DNA of 36,925 bases, from the NCBI RefSeq assembly GCF_020080045.1, contig NZ_CP083453.1, positions 1-36,925 of the forward strand, read 5' to 3'. The translations under genes and the position numbers were made by a program. Below, piece by piece: positions 1 through 6,408 of the stretch. Position 1 is the first letter of the stretch; each line of letters begins with the position of its first letter. The notes beneath the pieces are model-generated. The model was not told the DNA's origin. It made no database searches and saw only the letters and a program-made list of their open reading frames with translations. This DNA is from Comamonas odontotermitis. Lineage in GTDB: Bacteria > Pseudomonadota > Gammaproteobacteria > Burkholderiales > Burkholderiaceae_C.

Positions 1-77
1 AATGATAAATGATGAGCGTCACAGAGAGCGAACAGCAAAAACGTCGTATAGAATTGCACCACCCTCCCTGTAGTTCA

Positions 78-138
78 GGGGGTAGATTCAGAGGAGAGTT
101 TGATTTTTGGTATCAAATTCGTATCACTGAATACCCCC
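78..138. repeat. Imperfect palindrome spanning the left attachment region
   Basis: Seen in sequence: GGGGGTA (78-84) pairs with TACCCCC (132-138), and after a 2-nt bulge TTCAG (87-91) pairs with CTGAA (127-131). Inside, GAGTTTGAT (96-104) pairs with ATCAAATTC (112-120) around a 7-nt loop, with one G-T wobble. The structure covers the candidate attL core. It has no adjacent T run on either strand, so it is not an obvious intrinsic terminator. No tRNA fold could be drawn here. Confidence 0.6.
109..130 (+). repeat. Candidate attL core (left prophage end)
   Basis: This 22-bp stretch matches 36891-36912 at 20 of 22 positions, and the last 12 bases (TCGTATCACTGA, 119-130) are exact. It contains GTATCA twice, 11 bp apart (110-115 and 121-126), a spacing kept in the right copy. 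The two copies enclose every phage gene, and the right copy is 25 bp from the integrase start. Bases 1-108 would then be bacterial, and I recognise no gene in them. The exact crossover point is inferred. Confidence 0.75.
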
Positions 139-144
139 AGCGCT

Positions 145-182
145 TTGCCTCCCGGAATGAAATACTGTATAAATTAACAGTA
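145..182 (+). promoter_or_regulatory. SOS promoter with LexA box
   Basis: Bases 163-182 read TACTGTATAAATTAACAGTA, which has the CTGT-N8-ACAG form of the gammaproteobacterial LexA box with flanking TA on both sides. A promoter overlaps it: -35 TTGCCT (145-150), a 17-bp spacer, and -10 TATAAA (168-173) inside the box, so bound LexA would block polymerase. A strong ribosome binding site, GGAGG (189-193), follows, five bases before the ATG at 199. The promoter points into the prophage from attL and serves the two genes at 199-679. Confidence 0.85.
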
Positions 183-198
183 TTCAACGGAGGCCAAC

Positions 199-468
199 AT
201 GAAAGTCATTAAGCAGTACAAATGGCGCATTCGGTGGGCGGGCAAGTGGACTACCACCAACCACCATGCGACCGAGGAAGACATCAAGGTGAACAACCCC
301 GAGGCGATATGTCTGCCTCATACCTTGATCGAGCGCGAGATCCCGGAGACCGACGCCGAGATCCTGGCCAACAACCGCCGGACGTGTACCGGCATCCTGA
401 CCAATCCGAACACGTACCGGCCTCCAGCCGAGTTCCTTTCCTCTTTTTCCGACGATGTCCCCTTCTGA
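199..468 (+). CDS. SOS-controlled hypothetical protein, first gene of the attL operon
   Basis: An 89-residue protein that I do not recognise. The start is fixed by GGAGG five bases upstream and by the LexA-box promoter just before it. It has no signal peptide, membrane segment or classical motif. The N-terminus is basic and aromatic (MKVIKQYKWRIRW); the middle is acidic, and there are two cysteines (CLPH and TCTG). It is on the opposite strand to the late genes, in the spot between lysis genes and attachment site where temperate phages often carry cargo genes. The next gene starts inside its last codons, so the two are probably translationally coupled. Function is unknown. SOS control suggests a role in prophage induction or the DNA-damage response, for instance an antirepressor like Tum of coliphage 186, but that is inference. 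Confidence 0.8.
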   Translation: MKVIKQYKWRIRWAGKWTTTNHHATEEDIKVNNPEAICLPHTLIEREIPETDAEILANNRRTCTGILTNPNTYRPPAEFLSSFSDDVPF

Positions 469-679
469 GAGACAGAAAACTGTAGTGGCGCTGTGGCGCT
501 CCTGGCGGCAGAACATGCGGGATTTAAATGACGGCTGGTTTCCGTACTACGACACCAGCAAGCAGATCGGATTGTTCTACGAGTACCTGCAGGGCAGCAG
601 GCCTGCGCTGCTCGATATGCCGCACAGCGATCCGCATGCCCAGGTCAAGGCCTGGATACATGCGGATCTGGAGATTTAG
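455..679 (+). CDS. SOS-controlled hypothetical protein, second gene of the attL operon
   Basis: A 74-residue protein that I do not recognise, predicted mostly helical, with many aromatic residues (WRSWRQNM, DGWFPYYDTS, GLFYEYLQ). Its ATG overlaps the last 14 bases of the upstream gene and no good ribosome binding site precedes it, which fits coupling to that gene. It has no membrane segment or signal peptide. It should be transcribed from the LexA-controlled promoter at 145-182, because there is no other promoter or gap. The operon ends 24 bases before the convergent spanin gene, with only a weak hairpin between them. Function is unknown; the pair is best studied as a unit. Confidence 0.75.
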   Translation: MSPSERQKTVVALWRSWRQNMRDLNDGWFPYYDTSKQIGLFYEYLQGSRPALLDMPHSDPHAQVKAWIHADLEI

Positions 680-703
680 AGTGCAGATGTATGCACGCCT
701 AGC

Positions 704-1273
704 TCACCTTGGGTGCATGTCTACTTGTCGGTTTTGGGCTTCAAGCCCGGCGCACTGCCTGGCGTAGGCTTGTAGATACTGGAGCTTTGCCGCATCGTCT
801 CTGACGCTGGATCTGAGATCAAGAACAGCGAGTCCAGTTTCTCCGTCGAGTGCGAGGGTTGCATCGCCCACGCGGCCGGGGACGGCATCGAGGCCCCGAC
901 CACTGTCGTTTGTGCCGGTGCTGCACACGGCACGCTTGGTGCGGATGCGCACCCCGCAAGTGCCAGCGGCAATACAGCTGCGCAGGCGATCATTTTCCAG
1001 CTTCTCTGCATTTCTCTCTCCCGATAGTTGAGTGTCTACGGCCGCAATTGCGGCCTGGTTGAGCTGTGTGGCCTGCAGCACCAGGCGCTCCACCTGGCGT
1101 GCGACCGTGGCCTGCTCGCCCAGCTGTTCGGCGTGGCGCTGCCGGATCTGGGCGATTTGCGTGTCCTTGGCCTTGAGCTGGCTGTCTGTGCGCCAGGCGT
1201 GCAGCGTCCAGCCACCAGCCAGGCCCGCAACAGAAACAGCCACGGCCGCGAGCAAGGTACGTTCGAGGGTCAT
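704..1273 (-). CDS. Rz: Inner-membrane spanin (Rz-like)
   Basis: 189 residues. It begins with one membrane anchor (about residues 6-27), followed by a charged helical, coiled-coil-prone region (about 30-95). This is the layout of an i-spanin, which joins an outer-membrane lipoprotein to fuse the two membranes at the end of lysis. The start ATG overlaps the amidase stop as ATGA. A second frame in the 3' half encodes a lipoprotein (Rz1), and that nested arrangement is the strongest evidence for the call. The C-terminal 90 residues are less conserved in style, as expected where two frames are constrained together. Confidence 0.85.
   Translation of the reverse strand: MTLERTLLAAVAVSVAGLAGGWTLHAWRTDSQLKAKDTQIAQIRQRHAEQLGEQATVARQVERLVLQATQLNQAAIAAVDTQLSGERNAEKLENDRLRSCIAAGTCGVRIRTKRAVCSTGTNDSGRGLDAVPGRVGDATLALDGETGLAVLDLRSSVRDDAAKLQYLQAYARQCAGLEAQNRQVDMHPR
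721..1011 (-). CDS. Rz1: Outer-membrane spanin lipoprotein (Rz1-like), nested in Rz
   Basis: Up to 96 residues, in another reading frame wholly inside the Rz gene. It has a short basic start, a hydrophobic stretch and a lipobox LAGC with Cys21, so it should be cleaved by signal peptidase II and anchored in the outer membrane. The mature part has several prolines, as in known Rz1 proteins. An internal ATG at 993 would give a tighter signal peptide (lipobox cysteine at 15) and may be the true start. It is the partner of the enclosing i-spanin. Confidence 0.85.
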   Translation of the reverse strand: MQRSWKMIACAAVLPLALAGCASAPSVPCAAPAQTTVVGASMPSPAAWAMQPSHSTEKLDSLFLISDPASETMRQSSSIYKPTPGSAPGLKPKTDK

Positions 1274-1785
1274 GATGTGAGCACCTTTGCAATGGCGCTG
1301 GCCACGGCCTGCATGTTGGCCTGCAGCTTGTCCAGGTCACCACGATTGCTGATGAAGCACAGCTCGGCAATCAGGCCGCCAGCAGCCACAAAACCCAGCT
1401 TGCCGCGCGCGCTGGCCGACTGATCGATCCAGCCCGCCTCACCCCGCACACGCAACGTCAGCACATTGCTGATGGCAAAGCTAATGCTCTGGGCCAGGGC
1501 CTTGGACTTGGGCAGTGCAATCGTCTCCACACCCGAGGCCTGCGGGTTGTCCGATGCGTTCAGGTGGATCTCCAGCGCAATGGCGCCGTGCCGGATCAGG
1601 TTGATGGCCGTGGCAAGCGGCTGGTTGTCGCTGCCCGCGCCATCCGTCCACACCTGGTGGCCCATGGCGCGCAGCTCGGTAGCGATGAGATTGCGCACGT
1701 CCACCGCAATCAGCGCCTCTTTGTAACCAAAGGCAGTAGCACCGGGATCGGTGTTGCTGTGGCCTGCAGTAATCACAAAATCCAT
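1270..1785 (-). CDS. Endolysin, N-acetylmuramoyl-L-alanine amidase (Amidase_3 type)
   Basis: 171 residues, the whole length being one Amidase_3 domain. It cuts the bond between N-acetylmuramic acid and the L-alanine of the stem peptide. The visible zinc ligands are His9 (TAGHSN), Glu23 (KEA) and His74 (LEIHLNAS); Glu141 (IAELCFISN) is the likely catalytic acid. There is no signal peptide, so export or access should depend on a holin, with candidates just upstream at 1836-2608. It is followed by Rz with a 4-base overlap. A weak hairpin with a T run lies between this gene and the preceding membrane gene. Confidence 0.9.
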   Translation of the reverse strand: MDFVITAGHSNTDPGATAFGYKEALIAVDVRNLIATELRAMGHQVWTDGAGSDNQPLATAINLIRHGAIALEIHLNASDNPQASGVETIALPKSKALAQSISFAISNVLTLRVRGEAGWIDQSASARGKLGFVAAGGLIAELCFISNRGDLDKLQANMQAVASAIAKVLTS

Positions 1786-1813
1786 AAAGAACCTCTCACG
1801 CGCACGTAGCGCA

Positions 1814-1831
1814 AAAATATGGCGAAGCCAT
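1814..1831 (-). terminator. Weak hairpin with T run before the endolysin
   Basis: On the minus strand ATGGC-TTC-GCCAT (1819-1831) is followed by AT and TTTT. The stem is only five pairs, so termination would be partial. It could tune endolysin level relative to the membrane proteins upstream. Confidence 0.35.
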
Positions 1832-1835
1832 GGGG

Positions 1836-2231
1836 TTAAGGGGTAGAAGGGCCTCGCGCGCCTGCAGCACCAGGTGAGGCAGGCTTGACAGGCTGTTTTG
1901 CGGCCGCTTGCGTGGCTACCTGGTTGGCTACTAGCTCGACGGTTTCCGAGGTGTTGGCAAGTGCCGTGGCTGCCTCGCTGGTCGCGGCAGCGGCGCGCTC
2001 TGTCTTGCCTGCCAAACTGCTCAGTTGCTGACCGTAGGCGGTCTGCAGACGGGACAGCTCTTCACCACCTCGATCACGCTCATCGCTCACGCCTAGCCAG
2101 TAGCCTGCAGTGAATGCACCCCAACCAGGCAGAACAATCACCATCAGCACTGCCCAGGTCTTGCTGACCCAGTAGCGGGCCTTCTTGACGCCCGCGCCAT
2201 GGGCTAGGGCTCCAAAATCGGTATTGCTCAT
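1836..2231 (-). CDS. Single-TM lysis-cassette protein (holin/antiholin candidate)
   Basis: 131 residues. The start chosen, MSNTDFGALAHG, overlaps the upstream stop as ATGA. One membrane segment lies at about residues 24-46 (W/V/L-rich, ending AGYWLGV). It is followed by a charged helical region with repeated alanines typical of a coiled coil and a Pro/Ala-rich tail (PVKPASPGAAGARGP). The position, directly between a similar small membrane protein and the amidase, suggests a holin or antiholin. No family is recognised, and a structural role in the membrane cannot be excluded. Confidence 0.65.
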   Translation of the reverse strand: MSNTDFGALAHGAGVKKARYWVSKTWAVLMVIVLPGWGAFTAGYWLGVSDERDRGGEELSRLQTAYGQQLSSLAGKTERAAAATSEAATALANTSETVELVANQVATQAAAKQPVKPASPGAAGARGPSTP

Positions 2232-2608
2232 CGCTGCCCCCGTAGTTGTGCAATTTCTTGCGTAAGGCGCTGGATCTCGCCCCTGGCCTTGTCCAGCTGC
2301 TCGCTCTGACTCCTGATCAGGGCTGACATTTCCGCCATCTGCGCCTGCAGCTTGCCCAGCTCGGCAACACGTTCGTTGCGCTCTCGGGCAAACGCATCGG
2401 CGCGCTCGGCCAACTCTTTGTTGGCCGTTCGCAGCTCCTGCGCAATACCCTTCCATTCGCTGATGGCATCGACCGAGCCGTCACTGTCTGCATCGGCCAG
2501 CTTGCGGCCAGGTCGATCCCGCCACAGGAAATAGCCGATGCCAGCGAGGATGGCAGCGAGCGGCCCGAATTGGTCTAACAGCTTCTGCACTATCGCTGCG
2601 TAATCCAT
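2228..2608 (-). CDS. Single-TM coiled-coil protein, first gene of the lysis cassette (holin candidate)
   Basis: 126 residues from MDYAAIVQ. I chose ATG 2608 because GGGG precedes it at good spacing, whereas ATG 2620 sits directly on the T tail of a terminator. A membrane helix at about residues 12-30 (PLAAILAGIGYFLW) is followed by a long charged heptad-like segment (about 50-125). One TM plus a long coiled coil is unlike classical two- or three-TM holins but recalls type III and pinholin-like proteins. It is the first gene after the 2624-2643 terminator, and the next gene overlaps it by four bases. The lysis role is inferred from context. Confidence 0.65.
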   Translation of the reverse strand: MDYAAIVQKLLDQFGPLAAILAGIGYFLWRDRPGRKLADADSDGSVDAISEWKGIAQELRTANKELAERADAFARERNERVAELGKLQAQMAEMSALIRSQSEQLDKARGEIQRLTQEIAQLRGQR

Positions 2609-2623
2609 TGAGTGCCCCATAAA

Positions 2624-2643
2624 GAAAAACCCGCCGAAGCGGG
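2624..2643 (-). terminator. Intrinsic terminator between dam and the lysis cassette
   Basis: On the minus strand: CCCGC-TTCG-GCGGG (2630-2643) followed by TTTTT. The UUCG loop is unusually stable. It would end transcripts coming from the tail/dam genes, so lysis genes need read-through or antitermination. Confidence 0.8.
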
Positions 2644-2692
2644 AAGAAAAATGACCCTTCAAGGGGGCCACATACGCAGCATGCACACTCAC

Positions 2693-3484
2693 TCAGAACA
2701 ACCCTGCAGGCTCGGCCTGGCGATCCCAGTTGTAGATCACCAGCTCGCCGCGCTCGACCCGGTTGGCCGCACCACCTACCGTGTAGTCAAGCGTGAGCGC
2801 CTCAAGGCCAAAATCCTTGAAACACTCCCGGATTGCTGGATGGTCATTGATGCTGAGCACCGCCTTACCCTTGATGCTCTTGAGCTTCTTCGCCATCAGC
2901 TCGTACTGTTCCCACCCGAACGGCACGCCGTAACCCTCGGTCTCCCAATACGGAGGATCAAGGTAGAACAGGCTGTGCGGGCGGTCGTAGCGGTCGATAC
3001 AAGCCGCCCAATCGAGCTGCTCGATGTACACCCCTGCAGCCAGGCGTAAATGCGCGGCAGAGAGGTTTTCTTCGATGCGCAGAAGATTCAAGGCAGGTGC
3101 CGTGGCGCGTGTACCAAAGGTTTGCCCATCTACACGCCCACCAAAGCAGCTCTGTTGCAGATAGAAGAACCGCGCCGCGCGCTGCACGTCAGTGAGCGTC
3201 TCGGGCCTGGTCTCCTGCATCCACTTGAACACCTGGCGGCTGGTGAGCGCCCATTTGAACTGGCGCACAAATTCCTCCAGGTGGTGAGTGACCACGCGGT
3301 ACAGGTTGACCAGGTCGCCATTCACGTCATTCAACACCTCTACCTCGGCAGGAGACCGGCTAAAGAAGACGGCCGCCCCGCCCGCGAACACCTCTACATA
3401 GCAGCTATGCGGAGGGAAGCGTTTAAGAAGAAGGTCTACCAGACGGCGTTTGCCGCCGATCCAGGGCACGATAGGATTTGCCAT
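2693..3484 (-). CDS. dam: DNA adenine methylase (D12 class)
   Basis: 263 residues, a full-length D12-class N6-adenine methyltransferase. Motif I is FAGGAA (33-38), which binds S-adenosylmethionine; the catalytic DPPY is at 176-179, and the N-terminal PWIGGKR box (7-13) is typical. It would methylate phage DNA and may protect it from host restriction or affect expression. The recognition site cannot be read from the sequence. The com gene overlaps its 5' end by 62 bases. The start codon lies in a 7-bp hairpin and lacks a good nearby ribosome binding site (see the regulatory feature at 3479-3505), suggesting Com-dependent translation as for mom of phage Mu. Confidence 0.93.
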   Translation of the reverse strand: MANPIVPWIGGKRRLVDLLLKRFPPHSCYVEVFAGGAAVFFSRSPAEVEVLNDVNGDLVNLYRVVTHHLEEFVRQFKWALTSRQVFKWMQETRPETLTDVQRAARFFYLQQSCFGGRVDGQTFGTRATAPALNLLRIEENLSAAHLRLAAGVYIEQLDWAACIDRYDRPHSLFYLDPPYWETEGYGVPFGWEQYELMAKKLKSIKGKAVLSINDHPAIRECFKDFGLEALTLDYTVGGAANRVERGELVIYNWDRQAEPAGLF

Positions 3485-3641
3485 TGCTGTTTTCTACAAA
3501 TGGCACTCCAGGGCGCTCTGATGTGGGGCTCATGGCCCGCAGATTGTTCAATACCCCGCAGCGGGGGCATTTGATGCTGAGATGGGTGTAGATGCCTTCA
3601 CCAAGTTTGCGGCCGCAGCTGCCGCACCGAATATCGTCCAT
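3423..3641 (-). CDS. com: Com-family zinc-ribbon translational regulator
   Basis: 72 residues with two CxxC pairs, Cys6/Cys9 (CGSC) and Cys25/Cys28 (CPRC), matching the compact Com zinc finger of phage Mu. In Mu, Com binds the mom mRNA and exposes the translation start of a DNA-modification enzyme. Here the downstream overlapping gene is an adenine methylase instead of mom, a pairing also found in other prophages. The C-terminal 35 residues (after NNLRA) are encoded partly in the overlap with dam. No strong ribosome binding site precedes the ATG at 3641, so Com itself may be made at low level. Confidence 0.88.
   Translation of the reverse strand: MDDIRCGSCGRKLGEGIYTHLSIKCPRCGVLNNLRAMSPTSERPGVPFVENSNGKSYRALDRRQTPSGRPSS
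3479..3505 (-). promoter_or_regulatory. Hairpin sequestering the dam start codon (probable Com target)
   Basis: On the minus-strand RNA, TGCCATT (3505-3499) pairs perfectly with AATGGCA (3485-3479), with a 13-nt loop. The ATG of dam (3484-3482) is inside the 3' arm. The nearest GGAG is about 26 nt upstream, on the far side of the stem. In phage Mu a comparable stem blocks mom translation until Com binds. The pairing is seen directly; the Com dependence is inferred from the family. Confidence 0.65.
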
Positions 3642-3794
3642 TGCAAGAAAATTCCATGGTTGGAACTCCGGTTAGACTATCGCCGCTCTCGCGAGAGTGG
3701 CGTGGCCTTGCCGGACTTGCAGGCGTGTTCTGCGGGTTTGGGGCTTGGCATGGTGTTACCGCACTGTGCCAGGTCGCCCCGTCTTTTTCAAAAG

Positions 3795-4661
3795 TCAGTT
3801 GATCAGGCCACCAAGGCGTGTGCCTGCGTTGGCCCATGCGACAAAGCTGTTGCCATCGACTGCAGGGCCAGGGGCACCAGCAGGCGCCGCCCGGATCGAG
3901 ATGCCGGTTGCCGTGTATGAGCCACCGTAGTCTGTGATACCGCTGCCCGCGTTCCCGCCCATTCCCCATGTGCCGCCATCACCGCCACGGCCACCGATGG
4001 CCCAAGGCTTCGTCTGCCCGCCAAGCACCGCGCCGGGGTGTTCCCGCCTGGTGGCAGACAGGCCAAAGCCCTGCCCATTGACAGTCAGGCTGCTAAACGA
4101 TGCAAAGCCTTGCCCTGAGCCTCCGTAGCCGTCATCAGAGATAGTGCGGGTCGTGTTGTAATCGACAAACCGGCCATCGCCTGCACTGCCGCTACCACCA
4201 CCGCCGCTGATGATTCCCTGGTTATTGATCGTGACCGGCACCCGTGTCTTGAATGCGAATGAGCCGGGATTGCCTCCAATACCAGCACCACCACTCATAG
4301 AGGCGCCCACACCACCGATGCGCGTACCGGCAGACACGTTCAGCGTGATGCCGCCAGCAAAAGCAGTGCTCCCGAGGTCAAGCGAGTTGATCAGCGGCGC
4401 GGTAATGTTGACGATCAGCGGGGCCGCCCCATTCCAGCCCGCAGCCGTCGCCAGCGACCGAATGTTTGGCTGCGCAGCACTGGCAGCAATCGTGAAAGTA
4501 AAGGCGTTCGACTTTCCATAAAAGTGCGTCAGACCGATGTATCCAGACGACGGAATACCAGCGGCCTTGCCGTAGAGCTTGGTGAAAGTCTGCGGCTGGG
4601 TGATGCCAAATTCCGACCCGACCGCTGTCAGTGTTATCAGGCCCGTGGATGGGAGCGCCAT
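3795..4661 (-). CDS. Glycine-rich tail tip / adhesin protein
   Basis: 288 residues from MALPSTGLITL; the start lies one base after the upstream stop. The N-terminal 55 residues form a short conserved-looking attachment region (TKLYGKAAG, LTHFYGKS). The second half is full of glycine tracts (SGGGGSGSAGDGR, GGRGGDGGTWGMGGNAG) separated by variable loops. This recalls gp38-type adhesins, whose glycine motifs form a polyglycine-II core with receptor-binding loops. It is the last structural gene of the tail-fibre cluster, where adhesins are usually found. The adhesin role is inferred from composition and position. Confidence 0.7.
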   Translation of the reverse strand: MALPSTGLITLTAVGSEFGITQPQTFTKLYGKAAGIPSSGYIGLTHFYGKSNAFTFTIAASAAQPNIRSLATAAGWNGAAPLIVNITAPLINSLDLGSTAFAGGITLNVSAGTRIGGVGASMSGGAGIGGNPGSFAFKTRVPVTINNQGIISGGGGSGSAGDGRFVDYNTTRTISDDGYGGSGQGFASFSSLTVNGQGFGLSATRREHPGAVLGGQTKPWAIGGRGGDGGTWGMGGNAGSGITDYGGSYTATGISIRAAPAGAPGPAVDGNSFVAWANAGTRLGGLIN

Positions 4662-4662
4662 A

Positions 4663-5325
4663 TCACACCTCCCATCCCGCAAGAATCGTTGCGCCCAAGG
4701 CCTGCAACTCACTGACACTCTCGCAAAGATCGATCTGCTCTGCCAGTTCCGCCTCTCGCGCAAAGCAGCCCTGAACATGCGTGAAAACCGCACCGCCAAA
4801 CATCTTGATAGCCTCTGCATCGAGGGTCACAAAATGGTTGTCGGCCTTCCATCGCACCGTGGTGGCCGGGTCGTCAAGTGCGCGGGTGTAAGCGCCGGTA
4901 ATGGTAGATTGGCTCTCCCGGTCGGTCTTGACCTGAGAGCCGTTGATCACGACGCCGCCGGTTTCATGCTGAAAACGCACTTCGGCCAGTACAGCTAGCA
5001 AACGCGATTTCAGTGCGGGCAAGCTGGCTTCTTCCCGAAGATCCACAGCCACAACCGGGCGTACCCACTCGTCGCCAATCTGCTGGGGCAGCCCGACGCG
5101 CGAATCCTCAAACCATTCCAAGGGTCGATCCAGGAGGCGAATAGGCGCATTCGCGTTCTGCTCCTGCAGATCCTCAAGCGTTGGCTCGGGAAGCAGGGGC
5201 AGATTGGTTTGAGCCCATGTCTTGAATTCTGGATAGTTGGGGTCTTGGTCATCAATACGGATCACCAGGCCATCAGCCAGGCGCGTGACGCTCAGATAGT
5301 CTCGATTGAATTGATACATGTTCAT
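4663..5325 (-). CDS. DUF4376-type tail fibre accessory protein
   Basis: 220 residues. The C-terminal part (about 105-205; FQHETGGVVINGS, TDRESQSTITGAY, VRWKADNHFVTLD) matches the DUF4376 pattern seen in tail fibre assembly or attachment proteins of many phages. The N-terminal third (DGLVIRIDDQDPNYPEFKTW) resembles the start of fibre assembly proteins. It lies between the fibre gene and the glycine-rich adhesin, so a role in fibre folding or attachment is likely. The start ATG at 5325 directly follows the upstream stop. Confidence 0.75.
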   Translation of the reverse strand: MNMYQFNRDYLSVTRLADGLVIRIDDQDPNYPEFKTWAQTNLPLLPEPTLEDLQEQNANAPIRLLDRPLEWFEDSRVGLPQQIGDEWVRPVVAVDLREEASLPALKSRLLAVLAEVRFQHETGGVVINGSQVKTDRESQSTITGAYTRALDDPATTVRWKADNHFVTLDAEAIKMFGGAVFTHVQGCFAREAELAEQIDLCESVSELQALGATILAGWEV

Positions 5326-6408
5326 TTACGCCACCGATTCAAGTGTTGTTTGCCCTACAGCTCCGTTGTTCTCAATAACGGACGCATAGGTGCCACCGCA
5401 GACGATTTCCCCGTAGCGGTAGTACAAGCCGCCGCTATGGCCCATCGTCAGGGCGTTGGGAAGCATTCGGGTCGCCCCAGGATTTACTACTCCCAGTGGG
5501 TAATCGATGAGAAAGGTGTCCTCTGTCTGGTATTCCTCAAGCACTGTGAGCACGTATGTCTCTGATGTGGAGCCGAACCCAGGCAAACGCATCTCAATGA
5601 AGGAGCCGCTATTGGAGCTGTAGCCGCTGATGCGGTACTGGTAGGGATAGGCGAAGAAATAGGAATATGCCCCCAGAATCCTGATTGATGCCCAGGAGTC
5701 GCCGCCAGCGCCTGCAGTCGTCTTGGAAAAGGTGATTTCTGCCGCCCAGTGCCGCTCAGGGCACGACAGGATGAATCTGGAATACAGGGGCCGGTTGGAG
5801 CTGCCGAAATAGCAAAGGGTGATCCACTGCGAGCTGGCGGTGTTCAACACCACCTTGCGAGTGCCACCGACAGTCAACTGAGCGAGAGTAGCTTCGTCTC
5901 GTTGCTTGAGCCGCTCGGCGAACGTCTTCTTTCCCGCAATCGACTGGTCACCCGTCAAGGTGACATTACCCGATAGATTCTTCCACGCAGTGCTGACCCC
6001 TGGCACTTCGGCAGCGACATTGGCAACATTGCGCAGCAACATATAAATGACGCCGTTATGCAGCACGGATGCAGGCATATTCAGCGCACCGGCCAGCGTG
6101 ACCCATTCGCCCTTGAAGTTGCTGGCCGCCAATGCTGCATCAACGGATGCATTGGCAAGGGCAAGCGTTGCCTTGGCATCTTCAGTAAAGCCTTTGGACG
6201 CGAATGCAAATGTACGGCTCACGCCTGCATTGGTTTTGACTGCACCGGCCAGCAACTCCAGCTCATCAGTCCAGGGCGGCATGTTCAGTGTCACTTGCTC
6301 GGCCAACAGAGCAAACTGAGCTGGCTCCATGTCCAGCGTCGGCATCTGGCCCAGATCTCGCACAGCGGGATTGTCTACGGGCAGATCAGGGGGCATTACG
6401 GTTGCCAT
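5326..6408 (-). CDS. Tail fibre protein
   Basis: 360 residues from the ATG at 6408, which shares one base with the upstream TGA stop and has GGAGTT eight bases before it. Residues about 50-95 are helical and alanine-rich. Residues 99-147 (FKGEWVTLAGAL, HNGVIYMLL) resemble a short module often found in phage fibres. NVTLTGDQSIAGKKTF (149-164) is the common fibre repeat that starts a beta-helical shaft. The rest is beta-rich with many Tyr and Ser, suitable for surface binding. It is predicted to form the side or central fibre that contacts the cell. Confidence 0.8.
   Translation of the reverse strand: MATVMPPDLPVDNPAVRDLGQMPTLDMEPAQFALLAEQVTLNMPPWTDELELLAGAVKTNAGVSRTFAFASKGFTEDAKATLALANASVDAALAASNFKGEWVTLAGALNMPASVLHNGVIYMLLRNVANVAAEVPGVSTAWKNLSGNVTLTGDQSIAGKKTFAERLKQRDEATLAQLTVGGTRKVVLNTASSQWITLCYFGSSNRPLYSRFILSCPERHWAAEITFSKTTAGAGGDSWASIRILGAYSYFFAYPYQYRISGYSSNSGSFIEMRLPGFGSTSETYVLTVLEEYQTEDTFLIDYPLGVVNPGATRMLPNALTMGHSGGLYYRYGEIVCGGTYASVIENNGAVGQTTLESVA

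Noticed and set aside
1..140. tRNA gene at the integration site
   Set aside because: The 7-bp end stem looks like an acceptor, but the length is only about 61 bases and no T or anticodon arm can be drawn.
9..212. Plus-strand open frame crossing the attL core
   Set aside because: It runs through the repeat, the palindrome and the SOS promoter, has no ribosome binding site and no protein-like composition.
691..718. ATGCAC/GTGCAT as a terminator between the SOS operon and Rz
   Set aside because: The stem is six pairs with a long loop and no T run on either strand.
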